Notes: generated by a model not told the origin, from the sequence alone. DNA of 64,000 nucleotides from Chloroflexi bacterium HGW-Chloroflexi-4 (GCA_002840715.1 PHBW01000003.1:1-64000); one strand, 5' to 3'; shown: positions 24,674 through 33,650, counted from the first letter of the stretch. Numbers and translations are program-made.

Positions 24674-24709
24674 TTTGTATTGAATATTTGACGATATAAA
24701 AAATCTTTT

Positions 24710-27700
24710 CTATTTGTTTAATACAAAAACGCTTGTGGATAACGCCGGGATTGTGAATGATCCGTTGGAAGCGTCATATGCTGAATTTTTTACAATTGGA
24801 TCTACAGAATCAACAAGCACCGGGTGTAATTGATAAGCCTGATCAATTAATGTTTCTTCAGTGAAGGTAATGTTTTTCTGATTTGAATTATAGAAGACCA
24901 AGATATTACTATATTTGGGGTCCAAATCATTCGTATCTTGAATTCTCATGACGATCAAACCAGGAATTTGTTTGGTGCCAGTATTATAAAAACTTACACA
25001 ATTAGAAACCTGTTCTGCAGTAGTCAATCTAAACAGAGGTGAACTTTTTCTGATCTTAAGATATTCATTGAATACATTTGATGCGAAAGTTATCTGTGTT
25101 GGACTTGGTTTAAGCTGGGTGTTGGCGAGAAGGGGACGGTAGATATCCCAATTGTTTGAACCTTCTATGGGCAAACCGATTCCCCAGTTATTGCTCTCAT
25201 AAGTCCAATTGAGGGTATTGAACCAATCTCCTGAGTCATATGAATTATCATCCAACGATTTTGAACGCAGCATATCTTCTCCCGCATGAAAAAATGGAAT
25301 ACCCTGACTGAACATTGGAAAACTCAAAGCCAAGTTGTTCATTCGGATGCGGTTGTTTAAATTTGTATTGGCTGCCGCTTTAACTTGAATTGCATCAAAT
25401 AGTGTTTGATTGTCGTGAGCAGAAACATAGGCGATATTTTCTTGTGGGTCCAGTGTATAACCCGCCTGCAATCCACCATATAAGATATGAGTCCCGTCGG
25501 CTAAATCACCATTTGAGCGCTTGATCACATAGTTTTCCAGATTACCAGCTAGACTAAGACGAATCCAGTCAGAATAGTCAAGCAGTTTTTCGAGTTGGTT
25601 GCCTGGTTTTCTTGTTTCAGCTGCGTTAGGATTCATATACAGACCTGTACTGAATCCCTGCAGGCGTAAATCATCGAATGGATTTCCTCCCCTTACTGCG
25701 TCTCTCATTCTGTCGTTGAATACGCCAATTCCCGTCCCCCCTATATTCAATTGAGTGGCGTTGATTCCGCGGGCATTTTTTGCAACCTCTCCAAAATCCC
25801 ACCCTTCACCATAGATATAAATGGATTTTCCGTCCACTCCATCATTTTCAAGGGTCAATGCATCCAGGGCAGCCCTTACGGCTTTCATATTGGAAAGCAT
25901 ATGGTGTCCCATTAAGTCAAATCGGAATCCATCTACTTTGTATTTGGTTGCCCAAGTGATAACCGAATCAACCATCAGTTTTTCCATCATTTTATGTTCA
26001 GTGGCAGTATTTTGACAGCATGTGCTGGTGGTCACATTTCCTTCGGTATCCAGTCGATAATAATAGCCAGGAACGATCTTGTCCAATACAGATTTGGGGT
26101 CTTGTCCGGCTTGAGAAGTGTGGTTATAGACCACATCCATCACCACACGCAATCCGGTTTCATTTAAAGCTTTGACCATTTCTCTGAATTCTTCGATTCT
26201 TGTAGATCCATTTGGATTGGTCGCGTAGCTGCCTTCAGGAACCGTGTAATGGTAGGGATCATATCCCCAGTTGAATCCATCCTCTCCTTTGATCAATGAA
26301 ACGGCAAGCGATTGTTGATCTGAATTCGAAGGATAGTTTCTTAATAAGGTTTCATCAACCTTTAGCCAAGTGGAATCGTCTTCATTCACGGTCGCGATAT
26401 CGAACACAGGTAAAAGATGAATGTGTGTTAATCCAGCTTCAGCCAAAGAGGTCAGGTGTTTCATTCCATCTGACTCAGTAACCGTAAAAGCTATGAATTT
26501 TCCACGCAGGTTTTCAGGCACAGTTTCATCATGTACACTGAAATCGCGAACATGCATTTCATAAATCACTATGTCTTCAGGGTTAAGAAGTTCCGGTTTT
26601 ACGAGGTTGTCCCATCCTTCAGGTTTTAATGACAAATCATCCAAATCTACCATTTGACTTTTCAAACTGTTTGTAGAAAGACTGAAAGAATAGGGATCGG
26701 TAACTAGATTTTTTTCAATTTTGCCTGTCTTGGGGCTAAAAACTTGAACTTCATACATGTAAAATTTATTCTTCCACTCTTTTTCGCCTTTGATACACCA
26801 TACACCAGAAATATCATCGCGAATCATCGGGTAAAATTTTCCGACTACAGCACTTGAATTTTCATAGATCCTGACACCAACAGAGACTGCAGAAGGAGCC
26901 CACAATCTTAGGGTCGGGTTTTGCTCGTTAAAATCTACACCAAGCAATCCTGAATAATCATATATTGCATCAAGTACGCCTGCAATTTGAATTCCTGAAG
27001 CATCCACCACTTTCCCTTTATTATCACGAACAACAACCGCAATTTGACTGCGCAAGATATCGGGGATTTTTGAAAAATCGTCCTTTGCCAGTTTGAAAGC
27101 AGAGAATCCAGAGAGGTACGGATTTTGATTCAATACGTCATTACCTGGACCGGATTTACTGAAAGTGAGCGGAATTTCTTCACCACCAGTGATACCGTCC
27201 GAGGTCAATTCAAGAGTTGCATTGGCTGAATAGAATAAAGAGTATTTATATTTGGAGGAACCCACAATATTCCACAAAATTGTACCTTGATTGACCCAAA
27301 TCGCTTTTTGTTTTGCAAGACTTCCCTTGGGGGCACCGGTTGTGCTGATAATTAATTGTTGTTTAACCATGTCGAATCCAAAATAGATTTCATCATTATC
27401 CTTAGTAACTTCAAAAGTTGTAGATTCCCCGGTTGTACTATTCGTCTTTTGGGTAATAAAGAGTGAGACTGAATAGGTGCCTGCTTTTAATGCCTTGGTC
27501 GTGAAAGCAAAATTACCATCTCCTTCAGGGTCCTGAAGCCAGGTTCGCATACATTCAGGATCATTATTTTTTTCACAACCTAATTGGTTTTGAAAATCAC
27601 CGATAACCACCGGAATCGGCGTATTGTAATCGTCAGTAATAACATGAGTCAGGTGATCGTAATAAAAAGTTACCTCAATTTGTTGATCGACAACTAGAGG

Positions 27701-28048
27701 AATATCGGCTCCGCCCCTTGAAGCGTTCTTTCCGAAATTTTCATCCCACGATCCATTAAGGGCAACCTTATATCGCGGACCTTTCTTATCTTGATCGTTG
27801 CCTGGTGTGACAACGAAGGTTGCTTTCCAAATATTTGAAATGGGATCAAAAACTAAATTTGTTGTTTCACAACCTGGCATCCAATCTCCACTGCAACCCA
27901 ATTCTGATTGCATGGTTCCTGCAATAGTGGCTGAATCAGGTTGATTTATTTCTTGAGCCGATGCTTTATTGATGGATCCGGGGAAAAATGATGCAAACAA
28001 GAAGGATAAAATGAAGCTGATTTTTGATATTTTTCCAATTCCAACCAT
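24710..28048 (-). CDS. pulA: Secreted type I pullulanase with N-terminal carbohydrate-binding modules
   Basis: 1112 residues, an extracellular enzyme that cleaves alpha-1,6 links in pullulan and branched starch. A signal peptide covers 1-31. Two X25-like modules follow at about 35-240 (LGCSGDWMPGC and LGCEKNNDPEC repeat the same start), then pullulanase N-terminal and CBM48-like parts (LRLWAPSAVSVGVRIY), then the GH13 barrel. Signatures: FNWGYDPYHYTVPEGSYATN, LRVVMDVVYNHT, nucleophile Asp in VDGFRFDLMGHH (about 708), acid Glu in IYIYGEGWDFG (about 747), and SAHDNQTLFD (about 877). No cell-wall anchor is seen. AAGGAGTGG precedes the start. Confidence 0.94.
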   Translation of the reverse strand: MVGIGKISKISFILSFLFASFFPGSINKASAQEINQPDSATIAGTMQSELGCSGDWMPGCETTNLVFDPISNIWKATFVVTPGNDQDKKGPRYKVALNGSWDENFGKNASRGGADIPLVVDQQIEVTFYYDHLTHVITDDYNTPIPVVIGDFQNQLGCEKNNDPECMRTWLQDPEGDGNFAFTTKALKAGTYSVSLFITQKTNSTTGESTTFEVTKDNDEIYFGFDMVKQQLIISTTGAPKGSLAKQKAIWVNQGTILWNIVGSSKYKYSLFYSANATLELTSDGITGGEEIPLTFSKSGPGNDVLNQNPYLSGFSAFKLAKDDFSKIPDILRSQIAVVVRDNKGKVVDASGIQIAGVLDAIYDYSGLLGVDFNEQNPTLRLWAPSAVSVGVRIYENSSAVVGKFYPMIRDDISGVWCIKGEKEWKNKFYMYEVQVFSPKTGKIEKNLVTDPYSFSLSTNSLKSQMVDLDDLSLKPEGWDNLVKPELLNPEDIVIYEMHVRDFSVHDETVPENLRGKFIAFTVTESDGMKHLTSLAEAGLTHIHLLPVFDIATVNEDDSTWLKVDETLLRNYPSNSDQQSLAVSLIKGEDGFNWGYDPYHYTVPEGSYATNPNGSTRIEEFREMVKALNETGLRVVMDVVYNHTSQAGQDPKSVLDKIVPGYYYRLDTEGNVTTSTCCQNTATEHKMMEKLMVDSVITWATKYKVDGFRFDLMGHHMLSNMKAVRAALDALTLENDGVDGKSIYIYGEGWDFGEVAKNARGINATQLNIGGTGIGVFNDRMRDAVRGGNPFDDLRLQGFSTGLYMNPNAAETRKPGNQLEKLLDYSDWIRLSLAGNLENYVIKRSNGDLADGTHILYGGLQAGYTLDPQENIAYVSAHDNQTLFDAIQVKAAANTNLNNRIRMNNLALSFPMFSQGIPFFHAGEDMLRSKSLDDNSYDSGDWFNTLNWTYESNNWGIGLPIEGSNNWDIYRPLLANTQLKPSPTQITFASNVFNEYLKIRKSSPLFRLTTAEQVSNCVSFYNTGTKQIPGLIVMRIQDTNDLDPKYSNILVFYNSNQKNITFTEETLIDQAYQLHPVLVDSVDPIVKNSAYDASNGSFTIPALSTSVFVLNK

Positions 28049-28384
28049 TCTTCCACTCCTTATAGCAAGATAATTTATTTTCTTAATAAGATTACGGGTT
28101 TTCCATTAACCTATTATTGCATCGTTTTTAAGGGCGTTCCATAATAAAATATTACCTGAAATGAATGAAAAAGATTATGTAATAAAAAAGGTATCGATCA
28201 TTTTTTGTTTTATCTACTATTCAGAATTTGGACAAAATGTAATTATTCATTAAAAAATGTGCATGTTTAAGTCTAATCTGGACAGTATAAAAAGAATGTA
28301 TTCTAATTATCAAGGTTACTTTTACTATTAATGTAAAACATATTTCTTTATTGGTTGGAGTTTCTTTATTTGTAGGGGCGGGGT
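28049..28384. promoter_or_regulatory. Divergent promoter region of pulA and the toxin-antitoxin pair
   Basis: 336 AT-rich bases without a gene. A short palindrome AGAAT-GT-ATTCT at 28293-28304, about 80 bases before the antitoxin start, is a possible autoregulatory site. Nothing else recognisable. Confidence 0.4.
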
Positions 28385-28747
28385 ATGGATAATAAATGGC
28401 ATTTGGAAAACACCACCAATCCCATCAATTTGATTATTGATGAGTGTTTGATCAGGGGTCCGCAAGTTTATTTATTTCGTGGAAAAGAAATAGCTGTAGT
28501 AATATCACTCAAAGAATATAGAGAAAAGAGTATAAATAATAAATTGCCCTATTATTTCTTGTCACCAGATAACCATCGATTGATAAAACGAAATGGAGAA
28601 AAAATTGCGGTTGTTCTTCCATATTCCGATTTTAAGGAATTAAACAAGAATAGGGGAACCCTTTCAAGTTTTTTTCGCAAATCACCGTTATCGCTGATTG
28701 ATCTTCGGCGCGACCATACCATTACCCCCGAGGATCTACTAAATTGA
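28385..28747 (+). CDS. Phd/YefM-like antitoxin, apparently with two Phd-type segments
   Basis: 120 residues. Two segments look alike: GPQVYLFRGKEIAVVISLKEYREK (positions about 25-48, split here by its central IAVVISLKEY) and NHRLIKRNGEKIAVVLPYSD (about 62-81). Both match the beta-hairpin plus helix of Phd antitoxins, where R-x-G-x-x-x-A-V-x-x is conserved. The C-terminal tail (SLIDLRRDHTITPEDLL) would wrap the toxin. It overlaps the PIN toxin gene by four bases. The start follows GGGGCGGGGT. The duplicated fold in one chain is unusual; most Phd antitoxins are dimers of single-copy chains. Confidence 0.7.
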   Translation: MDNKWHLENTTNPINLIIDECLIRGPQVYLFRGKEIAVVISLKEYREKSINNKLPYYFLSPDNHRLIKRNGEKIAVVLPYSDFKELNKNRGTLSSFFRKSPLSLIDLRRDHTITPEDLLN

Positions 28748-29166
28748 AATACGTGTTGGATACGCCCTTGCTAGTGGAAATATTGCATGCAAAACCTGAT
28801 GATTGGATAACTCACTGGATTGATGCTATTAATGAAGATGAAATTTATCTGAGCACAGTAACGATCAGTGAAATTAATTATTGCATCGATAAAATTGATG
28901 ACGGTAAACAAAAAGAACGTTTATGTACTTGGATGAAAAAAGAACTATTACCCCGCTTTAATGGCAAAATCATTCCAATTGATGAAGAAGTTTTCAAAGA
29001 GTGGAAAGCATTGGTATCAGAATTGAAAGCTGTTAACAAACCTTTATCAGCTTTCGATGGATTGATTGCAGCCACAGTCCGTGCAAAACGATTGGTGCTG
29101 ATCACCTACAATCGTGAAACCTTTTCAGCGACTGGCATTGAAGTCTCAGATCCGTGGCAGGGATAA
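28744..29166 (+). CDS. vapC: PIN-domain toxin (VapC family)
   Basis: 140 residues. PIN-domain acidic residues: Asp in YVLDTPLLVEIL (about 5), Glu in TVTISEINYC (about 42) and Asp in LSAFDGLIAATVRAKRLVLI (about 104). The last motif is TYNRETF where many VapC have TRNxxDF. This family cleaves tRNA or other RNA when released from its antitoxin. It starts with TTG at 28744 overlapping the antitoxin stop, standard for VapBC-type operons. Confidence 0.9.
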   Translation: MKYVLDTPLLVEILHAKPDDWITHWIDAINEDEIYLSTVTISEINYCIDKIDDGKQKERLCTWMKKELLPRFNGKIIPIDEEVFKEWKALVSELKAVNKPLSAFDGLIAATVRAKRLVLITYNRETFSATGIEVSDPWQG

Positions 29167-29187
29167 AAGTATTTTTCGACATTCAGT

Positions 29188-30204
29188 CTATTTTTCGTGA
29201 CGTCTTTGCAATATCCTGAAAGAGATAAATCCAACCAGTAATGGAAGCCATAAAGTAATGGCGCGGTAAGTAAAGGTGATTAATACGGCCTTGCCAAAAG
29301 GCACCCGCAGGGTGGCTAAAATCAATGGGAAAAGTCCTTCCACCACGCCGACGCCACCTGGGGTGGGGGAGATGTAGTAAAACAGTTGGCTAATGCTGAA
29401 TCCACCAATAATGGTTCCAACAGAATAGGGAACATTCAAAGACATAAAAGTAAAAGCCAGAACGCAGATCAAGATGGCTTTATTATTAAGTGCGAATAAA
29501 AACGGCCAGATCAGTTTCTTGGGTTTGGCGCGAATGGTGGAAATGCCGTCTGCAATTTCAGTTGAAAGAAAATATGCATTACCCACGTTGATCAGGTCGC
29601 GGTGAAAGATACGTCTTACTCTGCGGTTTACCCATCGTGAAAGACCTGTCAAAAGAAGTCCAAGACGACGCTGCGATTTATATCCCAAATAGAGGACGAT
29701 GCCGACAGCCAGTGCAATGGCCAACATAAACAAGGCGGCCGAGATTTCACCAACCGCCAAATGTCCGCGGCGCAGCAGCACGACAAAACCGACGGTGACC
29801 ACACAAAGCAGTGAAGCATACTCATAAAGCAAATAAAGAATGCCAACCACCAACACCCGGCCAGAGGATAGTTTGCGTTGTTTGGCTGAATCGATGATCA
29901 CAGCCAGACCGCTCATTCCGCCGCTCGGGGCGATCATGCTGATAAAAGTGGATGCCGTAGTCAGAAGAAACAAATTCCAGCGTGTTTCTTTCATGCCGAC
30001 CAATCGGTAAAGCGAGCCGTAAACTGCAGTTGCATTAAATAAACAAATAAACTCAAAGATAAACGCCACCACTAAAAAAGGAAAGTTTCCCAGACGCAGC
30101 GTTTCTATGATGGTTTGAATTTGTGTGTAACTGACCACTACATACATGATGGCAAGTATGATCACGATCAACTGGATGATTCTTCTCATTGGCAATCTTT
30201 GCAT
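29188..30204 (-). CDS. Lysylphosphatidylglycerol synthase/UPF0104 flippase-like membrane protein
   Basis: 338 residues with about eight transmembrane helices. Typical pieces are IAPSGGMSGLAVIIDSAKQRKLSSGRVLVVGILYLLYEY (positions about 90-128, quoted by its ends: IAPSGGM and ILYLLYEY) and SPTPGGVGVVEGLFPLILATL near 275-295, the conserved PGGxGxxE motif. It is the membrane (flippase-like) part without the MprF synthase domain. Related proteins move or build lipids or glycolipids; the substrate is not predictable. It stands alone; AGGGAAATC precedes ATG. Confidence 0.85.
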   Translation of the reverse strand: MQRLPMRRIIQLIVIILAIMYVVVSYTQIQTIIETLRLGNFPFLVVAFIFEFICLFNATAVYGSLYRLVGMKETRWNLFLLTTASTFISMIAPSGGMSGLAVIIDSAKQRKLSSGRVLVVGILYLLYEYASLLCVVTVGFVVLLRRGHLAVGEISAALFMLAIALAVGIVLYLGYKSQRRLGLLLTGLSRWVNRRVRRIFHRDLINVGNAYFLSTEIADGISTIRAKPKKLIWPFLFALNNKAILICVLAFTFMSLNVPYSVGTIIGGFSISQLFYYISPTPGGVGVVEGLFPLILATLRVPFGKAVLITFTYRAITLWLPLLVGFISFRILQRRHEK

Positions 30205-30345
30205 TGATTTCCCTGATAATTGTTTTTGGCTGCCTAAATTGAAAATTAACTATAACTTTTTTCTTAAAAACTGGAAAGGTGATGATTTGTCTTGATTTAC
30301 ATAAATCAACCTAATTGAGTTGGTTTGAAGTAAAATCGTTCTTGC

Positions 30346-30391
30346 GGCGATGGAGTCCGCCCGTAACCGCCTCGATACTGATGACTCCTGA
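30346..30391 (+). ncRNA. Fluoride riboswitch (crcB motif)
   Basis: GGCGATGGAGTCCGCC, then CGTAACCGCC, a short variable stem and CTGATGACTCCTGAT reproduce the conserved fluoride-riboswitch core: GGCGAUGG-GU-CGCC stem, pseudoknot partner, and the UGAUGACUCCU box. It lies 22 bases upstream of the crcB start, so fluoride binding should switch translation or transcription on. Confidence 0.93.
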
Positions 30392-30413
30392 TTTTCAATA
30401 TGGAGTTCATCAC

Positions 30414-30803
30414 ATGCGAGACATTCTAATCATTGGTGCTGGCGGTTTTATTGGTGCGGTTTTACGTTACCTGGCAATTCTTTCGATGCAGCTTTTTAAA
30501 ACGAAAACGCAAATTCCCATGGGCACCTTGCTGGTAAACGTGGCAGGCTGTCTGTTGATCGGATTTTTGGCAGTCATGGCTGAAAACAGCAAGCTAATCT
30601 CAACGGATACCCGTAATTTTCTGGTGGTAGGTATTTTAGGCGCCTTTACAACTTTTTCCACTTTTGGCTATGAATCAGTCTTTTTATTGAAACACGGATT
30701 GAACTTCCATTTTGCATTGAATATTCTCTTGCAATTGGTGTTGGGTTTTGCGGCAGTCTGGGGTGGAATGGCTTTGGCAAGATTATTCCAGATTAGGCTT
30801 TAA
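30414..30803 (+). CDS. crcB: CrcB/Fluc fluoride channel
   Basis: 129 residues, four transmembrane helices, the usual Fluc length. GAGGFIGAVLRYL at the start, LLVNVAGCLLIGFLAV with the pore asparagine, and GILGAFTTFSTFGYESVFLL with the TTFSTF phenylalanine motif are diagnostic. It exports fluoride from the cytoplasm as a dual-topology dimer. I chose ATG 30414 (MRDILII); the frame runs upstream to 30315, but that part encodes the riboswitch. A single crcB gene implies a homodimer. Confidence 0.96.
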   Translation: MRDILIIGAGGFIGAVLRYLAILSMQLFKTKTQIPMGTLLVNVAGCLLIGFLAVMAENSKLISTDTRNFLVVGILGAFTTFSTFGYESVFLLKHGLNFHFALNILLQLVLGFAAVWGGMALARLFQIRL

Positions 30804-30846
30804 TTCAGAGTTCGAAACACTCAAACTTGTGACAAAAATCACTATA

Positions 30847-30868
30847 TACTTCAATGAGTATTGAAGTA
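30847..30868 (+). promoter_or_regulatory. arsR: ArsR operator
   Basis: Perfect inverted repeat TACTTCAAT-GAGT-ATTGAAGTA immediately before the arsR start, overlapping a -10-like TATACT (30845-30850). Form and position match known ArsR/SmtB operators (ATTCAA...TTGAAT type). Confidence 0.85.
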
Positions 30869-30878
30869 TTATTACGCC

Positions 30879-31217
30879 ATGGAATCAATCTCAACGGATT
30901 TGGATTATCTTTCGAGTGTTTTTAAAGTGCTCAGCGACCCAACCCGCTTAAAGCTGTTCAGCATGTTATTAAACGGTGTTCACTGCAACTGTGAATTGGG
31001 CTCACTCACTGGGCTTTCAAATAATCTGATTTCACATCACATGCATGTATTAATAAATGCAGAATTGATCCATTCAAGACGTAAACCTGATGATGCTCGC
31101 TGGATCTTGTATTCAGTGGATCATGAGAAACTTGGTCAACTTCAGCAAATGCTTGCAGTTTTCATTAATCCAGAAATACCATCCGAAAGAGAACCGGTTT
31201 GTCCCCCTTGTAAATAA
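30879..31217 (+). CDS. arsR: ArsR family arsenic-responsive repressor
   Basis: 112 residues from ATG 30879 (an upstream TTG at 30861 falls inside the operator). The winged helix has LSSVFKVLSDPTRLKLFSML, LTGLSNNLISHHMHVLINAE and RWILYSV. Metal-binding candidates are the CNC pair at the start of helix 3 (GVHCNCELGSL) and a C-terminal VCPPC. It heads the ars operon, 22 bases before acr3, and should repress it until arsenite binds. Confidence 0.93.
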   Translation: MESISTDLDYLSSVFKVLSDPTRLKLFSMLLNGVHCNCELGSLTGLSNNLISHHMHVLINAELIHSRRKPDDARWILYSVDHEKLGQLQQMLAVFINPEIPSEREPVCPPCK

Positions 31218-31239
31218 TCAATAACAATCTGGAGGCATT

Positions 31240-32265
31240 ATGAGTAAGTTTGAAAAGTATTTATTTGTCTGGGTTGCTTTATGTATGGGTGTTGGGTTAT
31301 TGCTTTCTCAAACCATTCCCGGAATTGGCGAGACGATCGATTCATGGCAAATCAACGGCATATCCATTCCCATTGGCATTTGTTTATTTTTAATGATGTA
31401 TCCGGCGCTGCTCAATCTGCAGATTTCTGAGATTAAAAAGCTGCGCAAGTCTCCCAAGCCGATTTTTCTGACCCTTTTTGCCAACTGGATCATCGCGCCG
31501 ATTGTGGCGGCTGTTTTGGCCAACATCTTCCTGAAAGGTTATGAACAATTAATGGTGGCCATCATTCTGTTGGGGTCCAGCCCCTGCACCGCCATGGTGC
31601 TGGTTTGGGGCAAGCTGGCCGATGGCAACCAGGAGCAAAACGTCATTACCACCAGCATCAATACCATCACCATCATGTTCCTCTATGTGCCTGTGGTTTC
31701 ACTGTTAACCGGCATTCAAAACATTCAAATTGACCGCTGGGCTTTATTAGTTTCCGCCCTGGTCTTTATTGGTGCGCCGTTGGTGATTGGCATGATCAGC
31801 AAGCATTTGTTGATCAAGAACAAAGGTGAAGTTTGGTTCCATGATACTTACCGGCCGGCTGTAGGTAAGGTAGCCATTGGCGCACTTTTGATGACCTTGG
31901 TGATCCTCTTCTCATTGAATGGAAAAGTCCTGCTTGGTAATTTTGATTTGCTTGGTTTGGTTTCCATACCGTTGCTTCTCGGTTTTGTGATTGTAGTCGG
32001 TATAAACTTGCTGCTCACAAAACTGTTTGGGCTGCGCTATAAGGAAGGCATCATCACAGTCTTGATCGGTTCTTCTAGTCATTTTGAGATTGCCATTGCA
32101 GCGGCAGTTTCAATGTATGGCGTGGGGTCACTGGCTGCCCTGGGCACCACTATGGGTCTTTTCTGGGAGGTTCCCATTATGCTCGGACTGGTGCAGCTGG
32201 GAAAATATCTACGCAAGAAAAATTTTTGGACAAAAGAAACAACAGCAGCAATGGCTGCAGACTAA
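31240..32265 (+). CDS. acr3: ACR3-family arsenite efflux permease
   Basis: 341 residues with ten transmembrane helices. ACR3 signatures: LFANWIIAPIVAAVLANIFL, ILLGSSPCTAMVLVWGKLAD with the essential cysteine, GNQEQNVITTSINTITIMFL, and GSSSHFEIAIAAAVSMYG near the end. It exports arsenite (and perhaps antimonite) using the proton gradient. CTGGAGG precedes the start. It is followed by a thioredoxin-like protein and an ArsP-type permease in the same operon. No arsC reductase is seen, so arsenite rather than arsenate is the likely direct stress. Confidence 0.96.
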   Translation: MSKFEKYLFVWVALCMGVGLLLSQTIPGIGETIDSWQINGISIPIGICLFLMMYPALLNLQISEIKKLRKSPKPIFLTLFANWIIAPIVAAVLANIFLKGYEQLMVAIILLGSSPCTAMVLVWGKLADGNQEQNVITTSINTITIMFLYVPVVSLLTGIQNIQIDRWALLVSALVFIGAPLVIGMISKHLLIKNKGEVWFHDTYRPAVGKVAIGALLMTLVILFSLNGKVLLGNFDLLGLVSIPLLLGFVIVVGINLLLTKLFGLRYKEGIITVLIGSSSHFEIAIAAAVSMYGVGSLAALGTTMGLFWEVPIMLGLVQLGKYLRKKNFWTKETTAAMAAD

Positions 32266-32276
32266 CGGAGAAGGAT

Positions 32277-32516
32277 ATGTTGAATATAAAGATTTTAGGC
32301 GGCGGATGCGCCAACTGCAAACGGCTTGAACAAATCACGCGCAAAGTAACCGAAGACAACCAAATCGAAGCTGAATTTGATCATGTCACAGACTACGCCG
32401 AGATTATGAAATTCGGAGTGATGAGCACACCGGCTTTGGTTGTAGATGGTAAGGTGCTCTGCTCTGGCCGCATCCCGACCGAAGCTGAAATCACCGGCTG
32501 GCTGAAAGCTGCTTAA
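32277..32516 (+). CDS. Small thioredoxin-fold redox protein (CANC motif)
   Basis: 79 residues: MLNIKILGGGCANCKRLEQI, then KFGVMSTPALVVDGKVLCSG. This matches the redox-active disulfide protein 2 family (MTH895/TM0996), with a CxxC at about 11-14 and the cis-proline STPAL. These small proteins accompany ArsP-type permeases. GGAGAAGGAT precedes ATG 32277. It is probably a metal or thiol chaperone for the operon; that role is inferred. Confidence 0.9.
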   Translation: MLNIKILGGGCANCKRLEQITRKVTEDNQIEAEFDHVTDYAEIMKFGVMSTPALVVDGKVLCSGRIPTEAEITGWLKAA

Positions 32517-32517
32517 A

Positions 32518-33573
32518 TTGATTTCAAATTCAAATTTACCGATCGAAGCGAAACCCTCATTATCTCTGAAACAGCTTTTGTTTTTGAGCATGGTGGTTGT
32601 GGGTTGGGTTGTTGCGTATAGCTATATACAACCTTTAGCCAACTGGCTGACTTATGGCTTGTTTGGTCTTGCGCAGGGTTCTCACCTGGGTGAGTCGATA
32701 GCCTTTTTCTTGTACGATGTACCCAAGATTTTGCTGTTGCTCTCTGGCATGATTTTTCTGATCTCGATATTGCGAACTTTCTTCAGCCCCGAACGCACAC
32801 GTAAGATGTTGGGAGGCAAGCGCCAGGGAGTGGGCAATGTGCTGGCAGCCGGTTTGGGCATTGTGACCCCATTTTGCTCTTGCTCGGCGGTGCCCCTTTT
32901 TATCGGTTTTGTGGAAAGCGGCATCCCGCTCGGTGTGACTTTTTCATTCTTGATCGCTGCACCCACCATTAATGAAGTGGCTGTGGTCATGCTCTTTGGT
33001 CTCTTTGGCTGGAAGGTGGCCGGCTTGTATGTGGTGACCGGGCTGATCATTGCAATTTTGGCCGGCATGTTGATCGGAAAACTCCACCTTGAAAAAAACG
33101 TTGAAGATTTTGTCTGGCAGATCCAATCTTCGGGCGGGGGAGTGGTGGAGCATCTGACCTGGTCTGATCGGCTTACCCGTGCCTGGCAGTCTGTGCGTGA
33201 GATCGTCGGCAAGGTATGGCTCTATGTGATTGTTGGCATCGCTGTCGGCGCCGCCATCCACGGTTATGTACCCGAGTCGGCGCTTGTTGGGATCATGGGA
33301 AAACAGGCATGGTGGAGTGTACCCGCCGCTGTATTGTTGGGGGTGCCTTTGTATTCCAATGCAGCCGGGGTCATCCCCGTGGTTAGTGCGTTGATGGAAA
33401 AAGGAGCCTCGTTAGGAACAGTGCTCGCCTTTATGATGTCTGTGGTCGGATTGAGCCTGCCAGAGATGATCATTCTGCGGCGGGTGCTTAAACCCAAATT
33501 GCTGGGCATTTTCATTGCCATCCTGGCAGTCGCCTTTATTCTTACCGGGTATCTGTTTAATATTATCCTTTAG
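32518..33573 (+). CDS. arsP: ArsP/DUF318-family permease (organoarsenical-type)
   Basis: 351 residues with eight or more transmembrane helices. Family signatures are TPFCSCSAVPLFIGFVESGI (cysteine pair in the membrane), FLIAAPTINEVAVVMLFGLF, and GVPLYSNAAGVIPVVSALME with KGASLGTVLAFMMSVVGLSL. Some ArsP proteins export trivalent methylarsenicals. The TTG at 32518 follows the previous stop at once, so translational coupling is likely; the ATG at 32590 is an alternative. A strong terminator follows. Function within the family is inferred from the ars context. Confidence 0.88.
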   Translation: MISNSNLPIEAKPSLSLKQLLFLSMVVVGWVVAYSYIQPLANWLTYGLFGLAQGSHLGESIAFFLYDVPKILLLLSGMIFLISILRTFFSPERTRKMLGGKRQGVGNVLAAGLGIVTPFCSCSAVPLFIGFVESGIPLGVTFSFLIAAPTINEVAVVMLFGLFGWKVAGLYVVTGLIIAILAGMLIGKLHLEKNVEDFVWQIQSSGGGVVEHLTWSDRLTRAWQSVREIVGKVWLYVIVGIAVGAAIHGYVPESALVGIMGKQAWWSVPAAVLLGVPLYSNAAGVIPVVSALMEKGASLGTVLAFMMSVVGLSLPEMIILRRVLKPKLLGIFIAILAVAFILTGYLFNIIL

Positions 33574-33579
33574 AGCTAC

Positions 33580-33607
33580 AAATCCCCGCATACTTGCGGG
33601 GATTTTT
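33580..33607 (+). terminator. Terminator of the ars operon
   Basis: AAATCCCCGCA and TGCGGGGATTTTT around TACT. Confidence 0.92.
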
Positions 33608-33622
33608 GATTTAAATCAGGGG

Positions 33623-33650
33623 TTGACTTACTCCAAAAAAACTATATACT
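33623..33650 (+). promoter_or_regulatory. Promoter of the membrane protein/winged-helix operon
   Basis: TTGACT (33623-33628), 16-base spacer, TATACT (33645-33650), about 45 bases before the gene start. Confidence 0.65.

Noticed and set aside
32682..33212. 176-codon minus-strand frame
   Set aside because: Antisense to the ArsP-type permease, whose family motifs are clear.
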